NCBI RefSeq assembly: GCF_019145235.1
Contig: NZ_JAHSTV010000012.1
Location: 153,810-217,809 of the forward strand
From: Pseudomonas farris
Lineage (GTDB): Bacteria > Pseudomonadota > Gammaproteobacteria > Pseudomonadales > Pseudomonadaceae
Reading direction: 5' to 3'
DNA: 64,000 nucleotides
Notes under the pieces: model-generated
Databases searched by the model: none
Told to the model about the DNA's origin: nothing
What the model saw: only the letters and a program-made list of their open reading frames with translations
Program-made: the position numbers and the translations under genes
Part shown: in pieces, positions 41,695 to 51,000 of the stretch
Numbering within the stretch: position 1 is the stretch's first letter
Layout: each line of letters opens with the position of its first letter

Positions 41695-42293
41695 CCCAGC
41701 AGCTCCTCGAATTTCTTCACGGCCGACACGGTGATCAACACCTTGTCGTATGCGATCAGACTAACTGGATCGGAACCTTGCACGTCACGTACATCAACGT
41801 GTGGCAGGTTGCGAGCAGCCAGGTACAGGTTCTGATCAACCACTTCAGACACGATCAAGACGTCAGTCAGGCCCATGCCGGTCAGTTTGTTCAGCAGATC
41901 TTTGGTCTTCGGTGCATCAACAGCGAAGTCCTGAACCACAACCAGACGATCAGTACGCACCAGCTCAGCAAGGATGGAACGCATTGCTGCGCGATACATC
42001 TTCTTGTTCAGCTTCTGGGTGTGATCCTGAGGACGAGCTGCGAAAGTGGTACCGCCGCCACGCCAGATTGGGCTACGGATAGTACCGGCACGAGCACGGC
42101 CAGTACCTTTCTGACGCCATGGGCGCTTACCGCCACCACGAACGTCGGAACGGGTCTTTTGCTGCTTGCTACCTTGACGGCCGCCGGCCATGTAGGCCAC
42201 GACTGCTTGGTGAACCAGCGTCTCGTTGAATTCGCCGCCAAATGTCAGTTCGGAAACTTCGATCGCTTGAGCGTCATTTACATTTAATTGCAT
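41691..42293 (-). CDS. rplD: 50S ribosomal protein L4
   Basis: 200 residues, as E. coli (201). It starts [20 protein letters not shown] and contains the tunnel-lining loop [20 protein letters not shown]. In E. coli, L4 represses the S10 operon through its leader; the leader here appears too short for that RNA structure. Overlaps rplW by four bases. Confidence 0.98.
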
Positions 42294-42305
42294 GTCAGCT
42301 TCCCC

Positions 42306-42941
42306 TTAACCGCGAGCCTTGGCTGCTGGACGTACAACCAAGTTGCCGCCAGTAGCGCCAGGAACAGCACCCTTGACCAACAACAGATTGCGTTCAGCGT
42401 CCACGCGCACTACTTCGAGGGACTGCACGGTCACGCGCTCAGCGCCCATATGACCGGACATTTTTTTGCCCTTGAATACACGACCAGGAGTCTGGCACTG
42501 GCCGATAGAGCCTGGAACGCGGTGGGACACGGAGTTACCGTGGGTATTATCTTGCCCGCGGAAGTTCCAACGCTTGATCGTACCCTGGAAGCCTTTACCT
42601 TTGGACTGACCGGTTACATCAACCAGTTGACCAGCAGCGAAGATTTCAGCGTTGATCAGATCGCCGGCCTGGTACTCGCCTTCTTCAAGGCGGAATTCCA
42701 TTACGGTACGACCAGCAGCAACGTTCGCTTTAGCGAAGTGGCCAGCCTGAGCAGCTGTAACACGCGAAGCACGACGCTCGCCTACAGTGACTTGCACTGC
42801 ACGATAGCCATCGGTCTCTTCAGTTTTGAACTGGGTGACGCGATTCGGCTCGATCTCAATGACCGTGACCGGAATGGAGACACCTTCTTCGGTGAAAATA
42901 CGGGTCATACCGCATTTACGACCGACTACACCAATAGTCAT
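42306..42941 (-). CDS. rplC: 50S ribosomal protein L3
   Basis: 211 residues from MTIGVVGRKCGMTRIFTEEG. It includes KGFQGTIKRWNFRGQDNTHG and the GSIGQCQTPGRVFKGKKMSGH segment, whose Gln is the methylation site of PrmB in E. coli. L3 nucleates 50S assembly. The frame is open to 42974, but the ATG at 42941 matches the family. Confidence 0.98.
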   Translation of the reverse strand: MTIGVVGRKCGMTRIFTEEGVSIPVTVIEIEPNRVTQFKTEETDGYRAVQVTVGERRASRVTAAQAGHFAKANVAAGRTVMEFRLEEGEYQAGDLINAEIFAAGQLVDVTGQSKGKGFQGTIKRWNFRGQDNTHGNSVSHRVPGSIGQCQTPGRVFKGKKMSGHMGAERVTVQSLEVVRVDAERNLLLVKGAVPGATGGNLVVRPAAKARG

Positions 42942-43021
42942 GTTGTAAACCTCATGAGTGTACGGGGCTTTCACCCGCTATGGCCGCCCATTTCAGAGCG
43001 TTACACGACTAAGACCGAGTC

Positions 43022-43333
43022 TTAGCCGAGGCTGATCTGCACTTCCACACCGGCCGCAAGATCAAGCTTCATAAGTGCATCAACGGTTTTATCCGTTGGC
43101 TGGACGATGTCCAGAACGCGCTTATGAGTACGGATCTCGTACTGGTCACGCGCGTCTTTGTTGACGTGCGGGGAGACCAGAACGGTGAACCGCTCTTTAC
43201 GGGTAGGCAGTGGAATTGGACCACGCACTTGAGCACCAGTACGTTTCGCGGTTTCCACGATTTCCTGGGTGGATTGGTCGATCAGGCGATGGTCAAAAGC
43301 CTTCAACCTGATACGGATTTGCTGATTTTGCAT
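43022..43333 (-). CDS. rpsJ: 30S ribosomal protein S10 (NusE)
   Basis: 103 residues, [20 protein letters not shown], with [20 protein letters not shown]. It belongs to the 30S head and, as NusE, joins NusB and NusG in antitermination. It is the first gene of the S10 operon, preceded by a strong promoter; the start of transcription lies only about 55 bases upstream. Confidence 0.99.
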
Positions 43334-43395
43334 TGGATTTCAGACTCCGGCTGCTATTCCCACCGAGCGCAATACGCCCGTTAAAAGGAGGCGCA

Positions 43396-43424
43396 ATTCT
43401 ATAGACGCCCCATATAGGTGTCAA
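43396..43424 (-). promoter_or_regulatory. S10-operon promoter (TTGACA-N17-TAGAAT)
   Basis: The consensus -35 TTGACA (43419-43424) is 17 bases from the -10 TAGAAT (43396-43401) on the minus strand. It begins seven bases after the tuf terminator stem and its T run. The discriminator TGCGCC is GC-rich, as in stringently controlled promoters. Confidence 0.88.
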
Positions 43425-43431
43425 CCCAATA

Positions 43432-43460
43432 AAAAAGCCCCCGCTAAGCGGGGGCTTTTT
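43432..43460 (-). terminator. Terminator of the str operon (after tuf)
   Basis: The stem GCCCCCGC (43437-43444) pairs with GCGGGGGC (43448-43455), with a 3-base loop. The flanking A and T runs extend the stem, so it can act in both directions; it faces the tuf gene transcribed on the minus strand. Confidence 0.95.
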
Positions 43461-43490
43461 CAACTCATCGAAGCTTACTCAAAAAAGAGC

Positions 43491-44684
43491 TTACTCGATG
43501 ATTTTGGCTACGACGCCAGCGCCGACGGTACGACCGCCTTCACGGATAGCGAAACGCAGACCGTCTTCCATTGCGATGGTCTTGATCAGGGTGACAACCA
43601 TTTTGATGTTGTCGCCTGGCATTACCATTTCAACGCCTTCCGGCAGTTCGCAGTTACCAGTCACGTCAGTAGTACGGAAGTAGAACTGTGGACGGTAGCC
43701 TTTGAAGAACGGAGTGTGACGACCGCCTTCTTCTTTGCTCAGAACGTAGACTTCAGCTTCGAACTTGGTGTGCGGCTTAACCGAACCTGGCTTAACCAGA
43801 ACCTGGCCACGCTCAACGTCGTCACGCTTGGTACCACGCAGCAGAACGCCGCAGTTCTCGCCAGCACGACCTTCGTCGAGCAGCTTACGGAACATTTCAA
43901 CACCGGTGCAGGTGGTGACGGTAGTGTCACGCAGACCAACGATTTCCAGTGGATCCTGAACCTTGACGATACCGCGCTCGATACGGCCAGTTACAACAGT
44001 ACCGCGACCGGAGATCGAGAATACGTCTTCGATTGGCATCAGGAACGGCTTGTCGATAACACGGACTGGATCTGGGATGTAGCTGTCCAGAGTCTCAACC
44101 AGTTTACGAACGGCAGTGGTGCCCATTTCGTTGTCGTCTTGGCCGTTCAGAGCCATCAGAGCCGAACCGATGATGATCGGAGTGTCGTCACCTGGGAAGT
44201 CGTAAGTGCTCAGCAGATCGCGCACTTCCATCTCAACCAGTTCCAGCAACTCAGCGTCGTCAACCATGTCAGCCTTGTTCAGGAAGACAACGATGTACGG
44301 AACGCCAACCTGACGGGACAGCAGGATGTGCTCACGGGTTTGTGGCATCGGACCATCAGCGGCCGAGCAAACCAGGATAGCGCCGTCCATCTGAGCAGCA
44401 CCGGTGATCATGTTCTTCACATAGTCAGCGTGACCTGGGCAGTCAACGTGAGCGTAGTGACGGATCAGCGAGTTGTATTCAACGTGCGCGGTGTTGATGG
44501 TGATACCACGAGCCTTTTCTTCCGGAGCGCTGTCGATTTTGTCGAAAGCAACAACGGCCGAACCGAAAACTTCGGAGCAGACGCGAGTCAGAGCAGCGGT
44601 CAGCGTGGTTTTACCGTGGTCGACGTGACCGATGGTGCCAACGTTGACGTGCGGGAGGGTACGGTCAAATTTTTCTTTAGCCAC
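43491..44684 (-). CDS. tufA: Elongation factor Tu (str-operon copy)
   Basis: 397 residues beginning MAKEKFDRTLPHVN. The GTPase motifs are GHVDHGKT at 19-26, DCPGHAD near 81, and NKAD near 136. It delivers aminoacyl-tRNA to the ribosome. It lies 31 bases after fusA and ends at a strong terminator. It differs from the second copy at 60062-61255 at about 26 positions, in clusters (residues 7-10, 44-46, HVEYNSLIR, IPDPVRVI, IVKVQDPLEIV, DNIKMVV). In most relatives the copies are nearly identical, so this divergence is notable. The naming follows E. coli, where tufA is the str-operon copy. Confidence 0.98.
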   Translation of the reverse strand: MAKEKFDRTLPHVNVGTIGHVDHGKTTLTAALTRVCSEVFGSAVVAFDKIDSAPEEKARGITINTAHVEYNSLIRHYAHVDCPGHADYVKNMITGAAQMDGAILVCSAADGPMPQTREHILLSRQVGVPYIVVFLNKADMVDDAELLELVEMEVRDLLSTYDFPGDDTPIIIGSALMALNGQDDNEMGTTAVRKLVETLDSYIPDPVRVIDKPFLMPIEDVFSISGRGTVVTGRIERGIVKVQDPLEIVGLRDTTVTTCTGVEMFRKLLDEGRAGENCGVLLRGTKRDDVERGQVLVKPGSVKPHTKFEAEVYVLSKEEGGRHTPFFKGYRPQFYFRTTDVTGNCELPEGVEMVMPGDNIKMVVTLIKTIAMEDGLRFAIREGGRTVGAGVVAKIIE

Positions 44685-44715
44685 GACAATTAACTCCTAG
44701 CCTAAAGGGGCTGAA

Positions 44716-46821
44716 TCAGCCTTGTTTTTTGGTAACAGTTTCGACGATATGCGACGGAGCTGTATTGTATTTTTTGAATTCCATAGAGTAGCTTGCGCGA
44801 CCTTGGGACATGGAACGGACGTCGGTCGCATAACCGAACATCTCACCCAGCGGAACTTCGGCGCGAATCACTTTGCCGGAGACCGTGTCTTCCATACCCA
44901 GGATCATGCCGCGACGACGGTTAAGGTCGCCCATCACGTCACCCATATAGTCTTCAGGCGTAACAACCTCTACCGCCATGATCGGCTCAAGCAACTCACC
45001 ACCGCCCTTCTGGGCCAGTTGCTTGGTTGCCATGGAAGCAGCCACTTTAAACGCCATCTCGTTGGAGTCGACGTCGTGGTAGGAACCATCAAACACGGTA
45101 GCCTTCAGGCCGATCAGCGGATAGCCGGCAACAACGCCGTTCTTCATCTGCTCTTCGATACCCTTCTGGATAGCCGGGATGTATTCCTTAGGAACCACAC
45201 CACCCACTACTTCGTTCACGAATTGCAGACCTTCCTGACCTTCATCAGCCGGCGCAAAACGAATCCAGCAGTGACCAAACTGGCCACGACCGCCGGATTG
45301 ACGAACGAACTTACCTTCGATTTCACAGTTCTTCGTGATGCGCTCACGATAGGAAACCTGAGGCTTACCGATGTTGGCTTCGACGTTGAACTCACGGCGC
45401 ATCCGGTCAACCAGGATGTCCAGGTGCAACTCGCCCATGCCGGAGATGATCGTTTGACCAGTCTCTTCATCAGTCTTGACGCGGAAAGACGGGTCTTCCT
45501 GAGCAAGCTTGCCCAGAGCGATACCCATTTTTTCCTGGTCGTCCTTGGTCTTAGGCTCTACGGCAACCGAAATAACCGGCTCCGGGAAGTCCATGCGAAC
45601 CAGGATGATTGGCTTGTCAGCGTTGCACAAAGTTTCACCAGTGGTGACGTCCTTCATGCCGATCAAGGCCGCGATGTCACCAGCGCGCACTTCCTTGATT
45701 TCTTCACGGGCGTTTGCGTGCATTTGCACCATACGACCCACGCGCTCTTTCTTGCCTTTAACCGAGTTGATCACGCCGTCGCCGGAGGCCAACACGCCCG
45801 AGTAAACTCGAACGAAGGTCAAGGTACCCACGAATGGGTCGGTAGCGATCTTGAACGCCAGAGCCGAGAACGGCTCGCTGTCGTCTGCGTGACGCTCCAT
45901 TTCCTTGGTCTCGTCATCCGGGTCAGTACCCTTGATGGCAGGAATGTCGGTAGGAGCAGGCAGGTAGTCGATAACGGCGTCGAGAACCAGGGGAACACCC
46001 TTGTTCTTGAAGGAAGAACCGCAAACAGCCAGAACGATCTCACCAGCGATAGTACGCTGACGCAGAGCGGCCTTGATTTCCGCGTTGGTGAGTTCTTCAC
46101 CTTCGAGGTACTTGTTCATCAGCTCTTCGCTGGCTTCGGCCGCAGCCTCAACCATATTGCCGCGCCACTCGTCAGCCAGTTCCTGCAGTTCAGCAGGGAT
46201 AGGCTTGCGAACTGGAACCATGCCTTTGTCAGAGTCATTCCAGTAAACAGCTTCCATGGCCATCAGATCGATCTGACCCTGGAAGTTGTCTTCGGAACCG
46301 ATGGCCAACTGGATTGGCACCGGAGTGTGACCCAGACGCTGCTTGATCTGACCGATCACGCGCAGGAAGTTGGCACCAGCACGGTCCATCTTGTTTACGT
46401 AAACAAGACGTGGAACGCCGTATTTGTTGGCTTGACGCCATACGGTTTCCGACTGAGGCTCAACACCCGAGGTGCCGCAGAACACAACGACCGCGCCGTC
46501 GAGAACACGCAGGGAACGCTCAACTTCAATAGTGAAGTCAACGTGGCCCGGGGTGTCGATGACGTTGAAGCGGTATTGGTCCTTGTGCTGCTTCTCGGAA
46601 CCCTGCCAGAAGGCGGTAATAGCAGCAGAAGTAATGGTAATACCACGCTCCTGCTCCTGCACCATCCAGTCTGTGGTCGCGGCGCCGTCATGCACCTCGC
46701 CCATTTTGTGACTTTTGCCAGTGTAAAAAAGGACGCGCTCGGTGGTGGTGGTTTTACCAGCATCCACGTGAGCAACGATACCAATGTTACGGTAGCGGTT
46801 AATCGGTGTAGTACGAGCCAT
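44716..46821 (-). CDS. fusA: Elongation factor G
   Basis: 701 residues, a translational GTPase that drives translocation. P-loop AHVDAGKT at 17-24, DTPGHVDFT near 88, NKMDRAGA near 142; the GTPase domain is followed by domains II-V. It lies between rpsG (30 bases) and tuf (31 bases) in the str operon. Pseudomonads often have a second fusA-like gene elsewhere; this is the canonical one. Confidence 0.98.
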   Translation of the reverse strand: MARTTPINRYRNIGIVAHVDAGKTTTTERVLFYTGKSHKMGEVHDGAATTDWMVQEQERGITITSAAITAFWQGSEKQHKDQYRFNVIDTPGHVDFTIEVERSLRVLDGAVVVFCGTSGVEPQSETVWRQANKYGVPRLVYVNKMDRAGANFLRVIGQIKQRLGHTPVPIQLAIGSEDNFQGQIDLMAMEAVYWNDSDKGMVPVRKPIPAELQELADEWRGNMVEAAAEASEELMNKYLEGEELTNAEIKAALRQRTIAGEIVLAVCGSSFKNKGVPLVLDAVIDYLPAPTDIPAIKGTDPDDETKEMERHADDSEPFSALAFKIATDPFVGTLTFVRVYSGVLASGDGVINSVKGKKERVGRMVQMHANAREEIKEVRAGDIAALIGMKDVTTGETLCNADKPIILVRMDFPEPVISVAVEPKTKDDQEKMGIALGKLAQEDPSFRVKTDEETGQTIISGMGELHLDILVDRMRREFNVEANIGKPQVSYRERITKNCEIEGKFVRQSGGRGQFGHCWIRFAPADEGQEGLQFVNEVVGGVVPKEYIPAIQKGIEEQMKNGVVAGYPLIGLKATVFDGSYHDVDSNEMAFKVAASMATKQLAQKGGGELLEPIMAVEVVTPEDYMGDVMGDLNRRRGMILGMEDTVSGKVIRAEVPLGEMFGYATDVRSMSQGRASYSMEFKKYNTAPSHIVETVTKKQG

Positions 46822-46851
46822 AAAGCCCTCGCAAAATTAGTGACGCTAAAA

Positions 46852-47322
46852 TTAGAAGCGGTAGTGCGAGAAAGCCTTGTTGGCTTCAGCCATACGGTGC
46901 ACGTCTTCACGCTTCTTAACTGCAGCACCTTTGCCTTCGGCAGCGTCCAATAGTTCGCCAGCCAAACGCAGAGCCATAGACTTCTCGCCGCGCTTACGGG
47001 CGAAGTCTACCAACCAGCGCATTGCCAGAGCGTTACGACGGGACGGACGAACTTCGACCGGAACCTGGTAAGTAGCACCGCCTACACGGCGCGACTTTAC
47101 TTCGACCAGCGGAGCGATGGCGTCGAGAGCTTTCTCGAAGATTTCCAGGGGATCGCTGTTCTTGCGTTCTTTAACCTTTTCCAGCGCGCCATAAACGATA
47201 CGCTCGGCAACGGCTTTCTTGCCGCTTTCCATTACGTGGTTCATGAACTTGGCCAGGATCTGGCTGCCGTATTTTGGATCGTCAAGCACTTCGCGCTTGG
47301 CTGCTACGCGTCTTCTTGGCAT
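46852..47322 (-). CDS. rpsG: 30S ribosomal protein S7
   Basis: 156 residues, [20 protein letters not shown], with [20 protein letters not shown] and a C-terminal [13 protein letters not shown]7 organises the 30S head. It lies 118 bases after rpsL. In E. coli, S7 binds the rpsL-rpsG intercistronic RNA to repress the operon; the long gap here is consistent with such control, but I have not folded the RNA. Confidence 0.98.
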
Positions 47323-47440
47323 GGATAAGCCCTCAAACGGTCTTCAGGTTCGCTCGGAATCGGTGCCCTTTCGGGACGCCTCCGACCTTACTCTTATCGA
47401 CTCAGAAAAATAGAAAATCAGTTTTTACAAAAAGCCACTA

Positions 47441-47812
47441 CTACTTAGGCTTCTTGGTACCGTACTTCGAACGACCCTGGTTACGACCTTTAACGCCGGA
47501 AGTATCCAAAGAACCGCGTACGGTGTGGTAACGAACACCTGGCAAGTCTTTTACACGACCGCCGCGGATCAGTACCACGCTGTGCTCTTGCAGGTTGTGG
47601 CCTTCACCGCCGATGTACGAGGAAACCTCGAAACCGTTGGTCAGACGCACACGGCATACTTTACGCAGTGCCGAGTTAGGTTTTTTCGGCGTGGTGGTAT
47701 ACACACGGGTGCATACGCCACGACGTTGCGGGCAGTTCTGCAGCGCAGGCACGTCGGATTTCTCGACGATACGCTTACGCGGCTGACGTACCAGCTGGTT
47801 GATAGTTGCCAT
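47441..47812 (-). CDS. rpsL: 30S ribosomal protein S12
   Basis: 123 residues. It begins MATINQLVRQPRKRIVEKSD. The decoding-centre loops TTTPKKPNSALRKVCR and GGRVKDLPGVRYHTVRG are wild-type, so no streptomycin-resistance change is visible at the two Lys positions. The Asp in the second loop is the residue methylthiolated by RimO (with YcaO) in E. coli. It is the first gene of the str operon, behind a near-consensus promoter. Confidence 0.99.
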   Translation of the reverse strand: MATINQLVRQPRKRIVEKSDVPALQNCPQRRGVCTRVYTTTPKKPNSALRKVCRVRLTNGFEVSSYIGGEGHNLQEHSVVLIRGGRVKDLPGVRYHTVRGSLDTSGVKGRNQGRSKYGTKKPK

Positions 47813-47903
47813 CTACTAGCTCCACTGTTGTCTTGCGACGCTATTGTCTTGCAAGAAAAGCAAAATGGCAGGAACGAATTCCCGCCAAATTTAGGGGTAC
47901 AAG

Positions 47904-47932
47904 AGTCTAAAGAGGATCTTGCCCCCAGTCAA
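47904..47932 (-). promoter_or_regulatory. str-operon promoter (TTGACT-N17-TAGACT)
   Basis: On the minus strand, -35 TTGACT (47927-47932) lies 17 bases from -10 TAGACT (47904-47909). The expected transcript start is near 47897, giving rpsL a leader of about 85 bases. I see no clear U-tract terminator for rpoC in this 216-base gap, so rpoC readthrough into rpsL is possible. Confidence 0.82.
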
Positions 47933-48028
47933 GGCAAGGCCCCGACCTCCCCGCTCATCCAACCTCGACAAATTGTCTCGATTCGATGAACGGAACGGCC
48001 AGGGCCTTACGCTCATTTATCGCAGAAC

Positions 48029-51000
48029 TCAGTTACCGCTTGAGTTCAGCGCTTCGGTCAGTGCAGCTTCCACTTCACTGGCGCTTACGCGCAACGGTTT
48101 GTCAGCATCACGGCGGCGCTTGCGCTCGCTGTGATAAGCCAGACCGGTACCGGCCGGGATCAGACGACCCACGACTACGTTTTCTTTCAGGCCGCGCAGG
48201 TAATCGCGCTTGCCGGTTACCGCCGCTTCGGTCAGTACGCGAGTGGTTTCCTGGAAGGAAGCCGCCGAGATGAACGATTCGGTGGACAACGACGCCTTGG
48301 TGATACCCAGCAGTACGCGAGTGAACTTGGAAACGAATTTCTCGTCGCCAGCCAGACGCTCGTTCTCTACCAGAACGTGAGTCAATTCCATCTGGTCGCC
48401 CTTGATGAAACTGGAATCGCCGGATTCAGCGATTTCAACTTTACGCAGCATCTGACGCAGGATGGTCTCGATGTGCTTATCGTTGATCTTCACGCCTTGT
48501 AGACGGTAAACGTCCTGGATCTCGTTCACGATGTACTTGGCCAGCGCACTCACACCCAGCAGACGCAGGATGTCGTGTGGATCGCTCGGGCCGTCGGAGA
48601 TAACTTCGCCGCGGTTTACCTGTTCGCCTTCGAAGACGTTCAGGTGACGCCACTTCGGAATCAGCTCTTCGTACGGATCGCTACCGTCGTTCGGGGTGAT
48701 AACCAGACGGCGCTTGCCTTTGGTCTCTTTACCGAACGCGATGGTGCCGCTGACTTCAGCCAGAATCGAGGCTTCTTTCGGACGACGGGCTTCGAACAAG
48801 TCGGCAACGCGCGGCAGACCACCGGTGATGTCACGGGTCTTCGAAGTCTCTTGCGGAATACGAGCGATAACATCACCGATCGCGATTTTCGCACCGTCCG
48901 CTACACCGACCAGGGCGTTAGCAGGCAGGAAGTACTGAGCAATTACGTCGGTACCCGGCAGCAAGAGATCCTTGCCGTTGTCATCAACCATCTTCACAGC
49001 AGGACGGATATCTTTACCGGCAGCTGGACGGTCTTTGGCGTCGAGTACTTCAATGTTGGTCATACCGGTCAATTCGTCAGTCTGACGCTTGATCGTGATG
49101 CCTTCTTCCATGCCCACGTAGGTCACGGTACCTTTCATTTCGGTAACGATTGGGTGAGTGTGCGGATCCCACTTGGCCACGATTGCGCCAGCGTCGACCT
49201 TGTCACCTTCTTTAACCGAAATCACAGCACCGTACGGCAGCTTGTAACGCTCGCGCTCACGACCGAAGTCATCAGCGATCGCCAGCTCACCGGAACGGGA
49301 CACAGCAACCAGGCAACCATCCACTCGCTCAACGTGCTTCAGGTTATGCAGACGGACGGTACCGCCATTCTTCACCTGAACGCTGTCGGCTGCGGAGGTC
49401 CGGCTTGCCGCACCACCGATGTGGAACGTACGCATGGTCAGCTGGGTACCCGGCTCACCGATGGACTGGGCAGCGATAACGCCGACCGCTTCACCGATGT
49501 TCACCTGGTGACCACGAGCCAAGTCACGGCCGTAGCACTTGGCGCAAATGCCGTAGCGGGTTTCGCAGCTGATCGGCGAACGCACGATCACTTCGTCGAT
49601 GCTGTTCAGCTCGATGAACTCGACCCACTTCTCGTCTACCAGAGTGCCGGCAGGAACGATAATTTCCTCGGTACCTGGCTTGAATACGTCACGGGCAATG
49701 ACACGACCCAATACGCGCTCACCCAACGGCTCAACAACGTCACCGCCTTCAATGTGCGGAGTCATTACCAGGCCATGTTCGGTGCCGCAATCGATCTCGG
49801 TCACAACCAGATCCTGCGCCACGTCTACCAGACGACGAGTCAGGTAACCGGAGTTCGCAGTTTTCAACGCGGTATCCGCCAAACCTTTACGAGCACCGTG
49901 AGTGGAGATGAAGTACTGAAGTACGCTCAAACCTTCACGGAAGTTCGCAGTAATCGGCGTTTCGATGATGGAACCGTCCGGCTTGGCCATCAGGCCACGC
50001 ATACCGGCGAGCTGACGGATCTGCGCAGCAGAACCCCGTGCGCCCGAGTCGGCCATCATGTACATCGAGTTGAAAGACTCTTGGTCGACTTCGACGCCAT
50101 GACGGTCAATGACTCTCTCTTTCGAGAGGTTGGCCATCATCGCCTTGGAAACTTCGTCGTTCGCCTTGGACCAAAGGTCGATCACTTTGTTGTACTTCTC
50201 GCCCTGGGTTACCAGGCCGGAGGCGTACTGACTTTCAATCTCTTTCACTTCGTCGGTGGCTGCACCGATGATGCGGGCTTTTTCATCCGGGATAACGAAG
50301 TCGTTAACACCGATGGAAACGCCGGAGATGGTCGAATAAGCAAAACCGGTGTACATCAACTGGTCAGCGAAGATCACAGTCTCTTTCAAACCAACCACGC
50401 GGTAGCACTGGTTGATCAGCTTGGAGATCGCCTTTTTCTTCATCGGCTGGTTGACGACGTCGTACGACAGGCCAGGTGGAACAACCTGGAACAACAGCGC
50501 ACGGCCGACAGTGGTGTCGACAATACGGGTGTTCTTGACGCTGCCACCATCACGATCGTTGACGGTTTCGTTGATCCGCACTTTGACCTTGGCGTGCAGT
50601 GCGGCTTCGCCGGCACGGAACACACGGTCAACTTCCTGCAGATCCGCGAACACACGACCTTCGCCCTTGGCGTTGATCGCTTCACGAGTCATGTAGTACA
50701 GACCCAATACAACGTCCTGCGACGGAACGATGATTGGCTCACCGTTGGCTGGCGACAGAATGTTGTTGGTCGACATCATCAACGCACGCGCTTCCAACTG
50801 GGCTTCCAGTGTCAGCGGTACGTGCACGGCCATTTGGTCGCCGTCGAAGTCGGCGTTGTACGCAGCACAGACCAGAGGGTGCAGCTGGATAGCCTTACCT
50901 TCGATCAGTACCGGTTCAAACGCCTGGATACCCAGACGGTGAAGGGTCGGTGCACGGTTGAGGAGAACCGGGTGTTCGCGAATCACTTCAGCAAGAACGT

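Noticed and set aside
44722..46953. A 743-codon open frame opposite fusA
   Set aside because: Antisense shadow of the strongly codon-biased fusA and rpsG genes; no family similarity seen.
47965..47982. The CGACAAATTGTC palindrome before rpsL as a terminator of rpoC
   Set aside because: The stem is short and has no T run on the minus strand, so it does not qualify as an intrinsic terminator.
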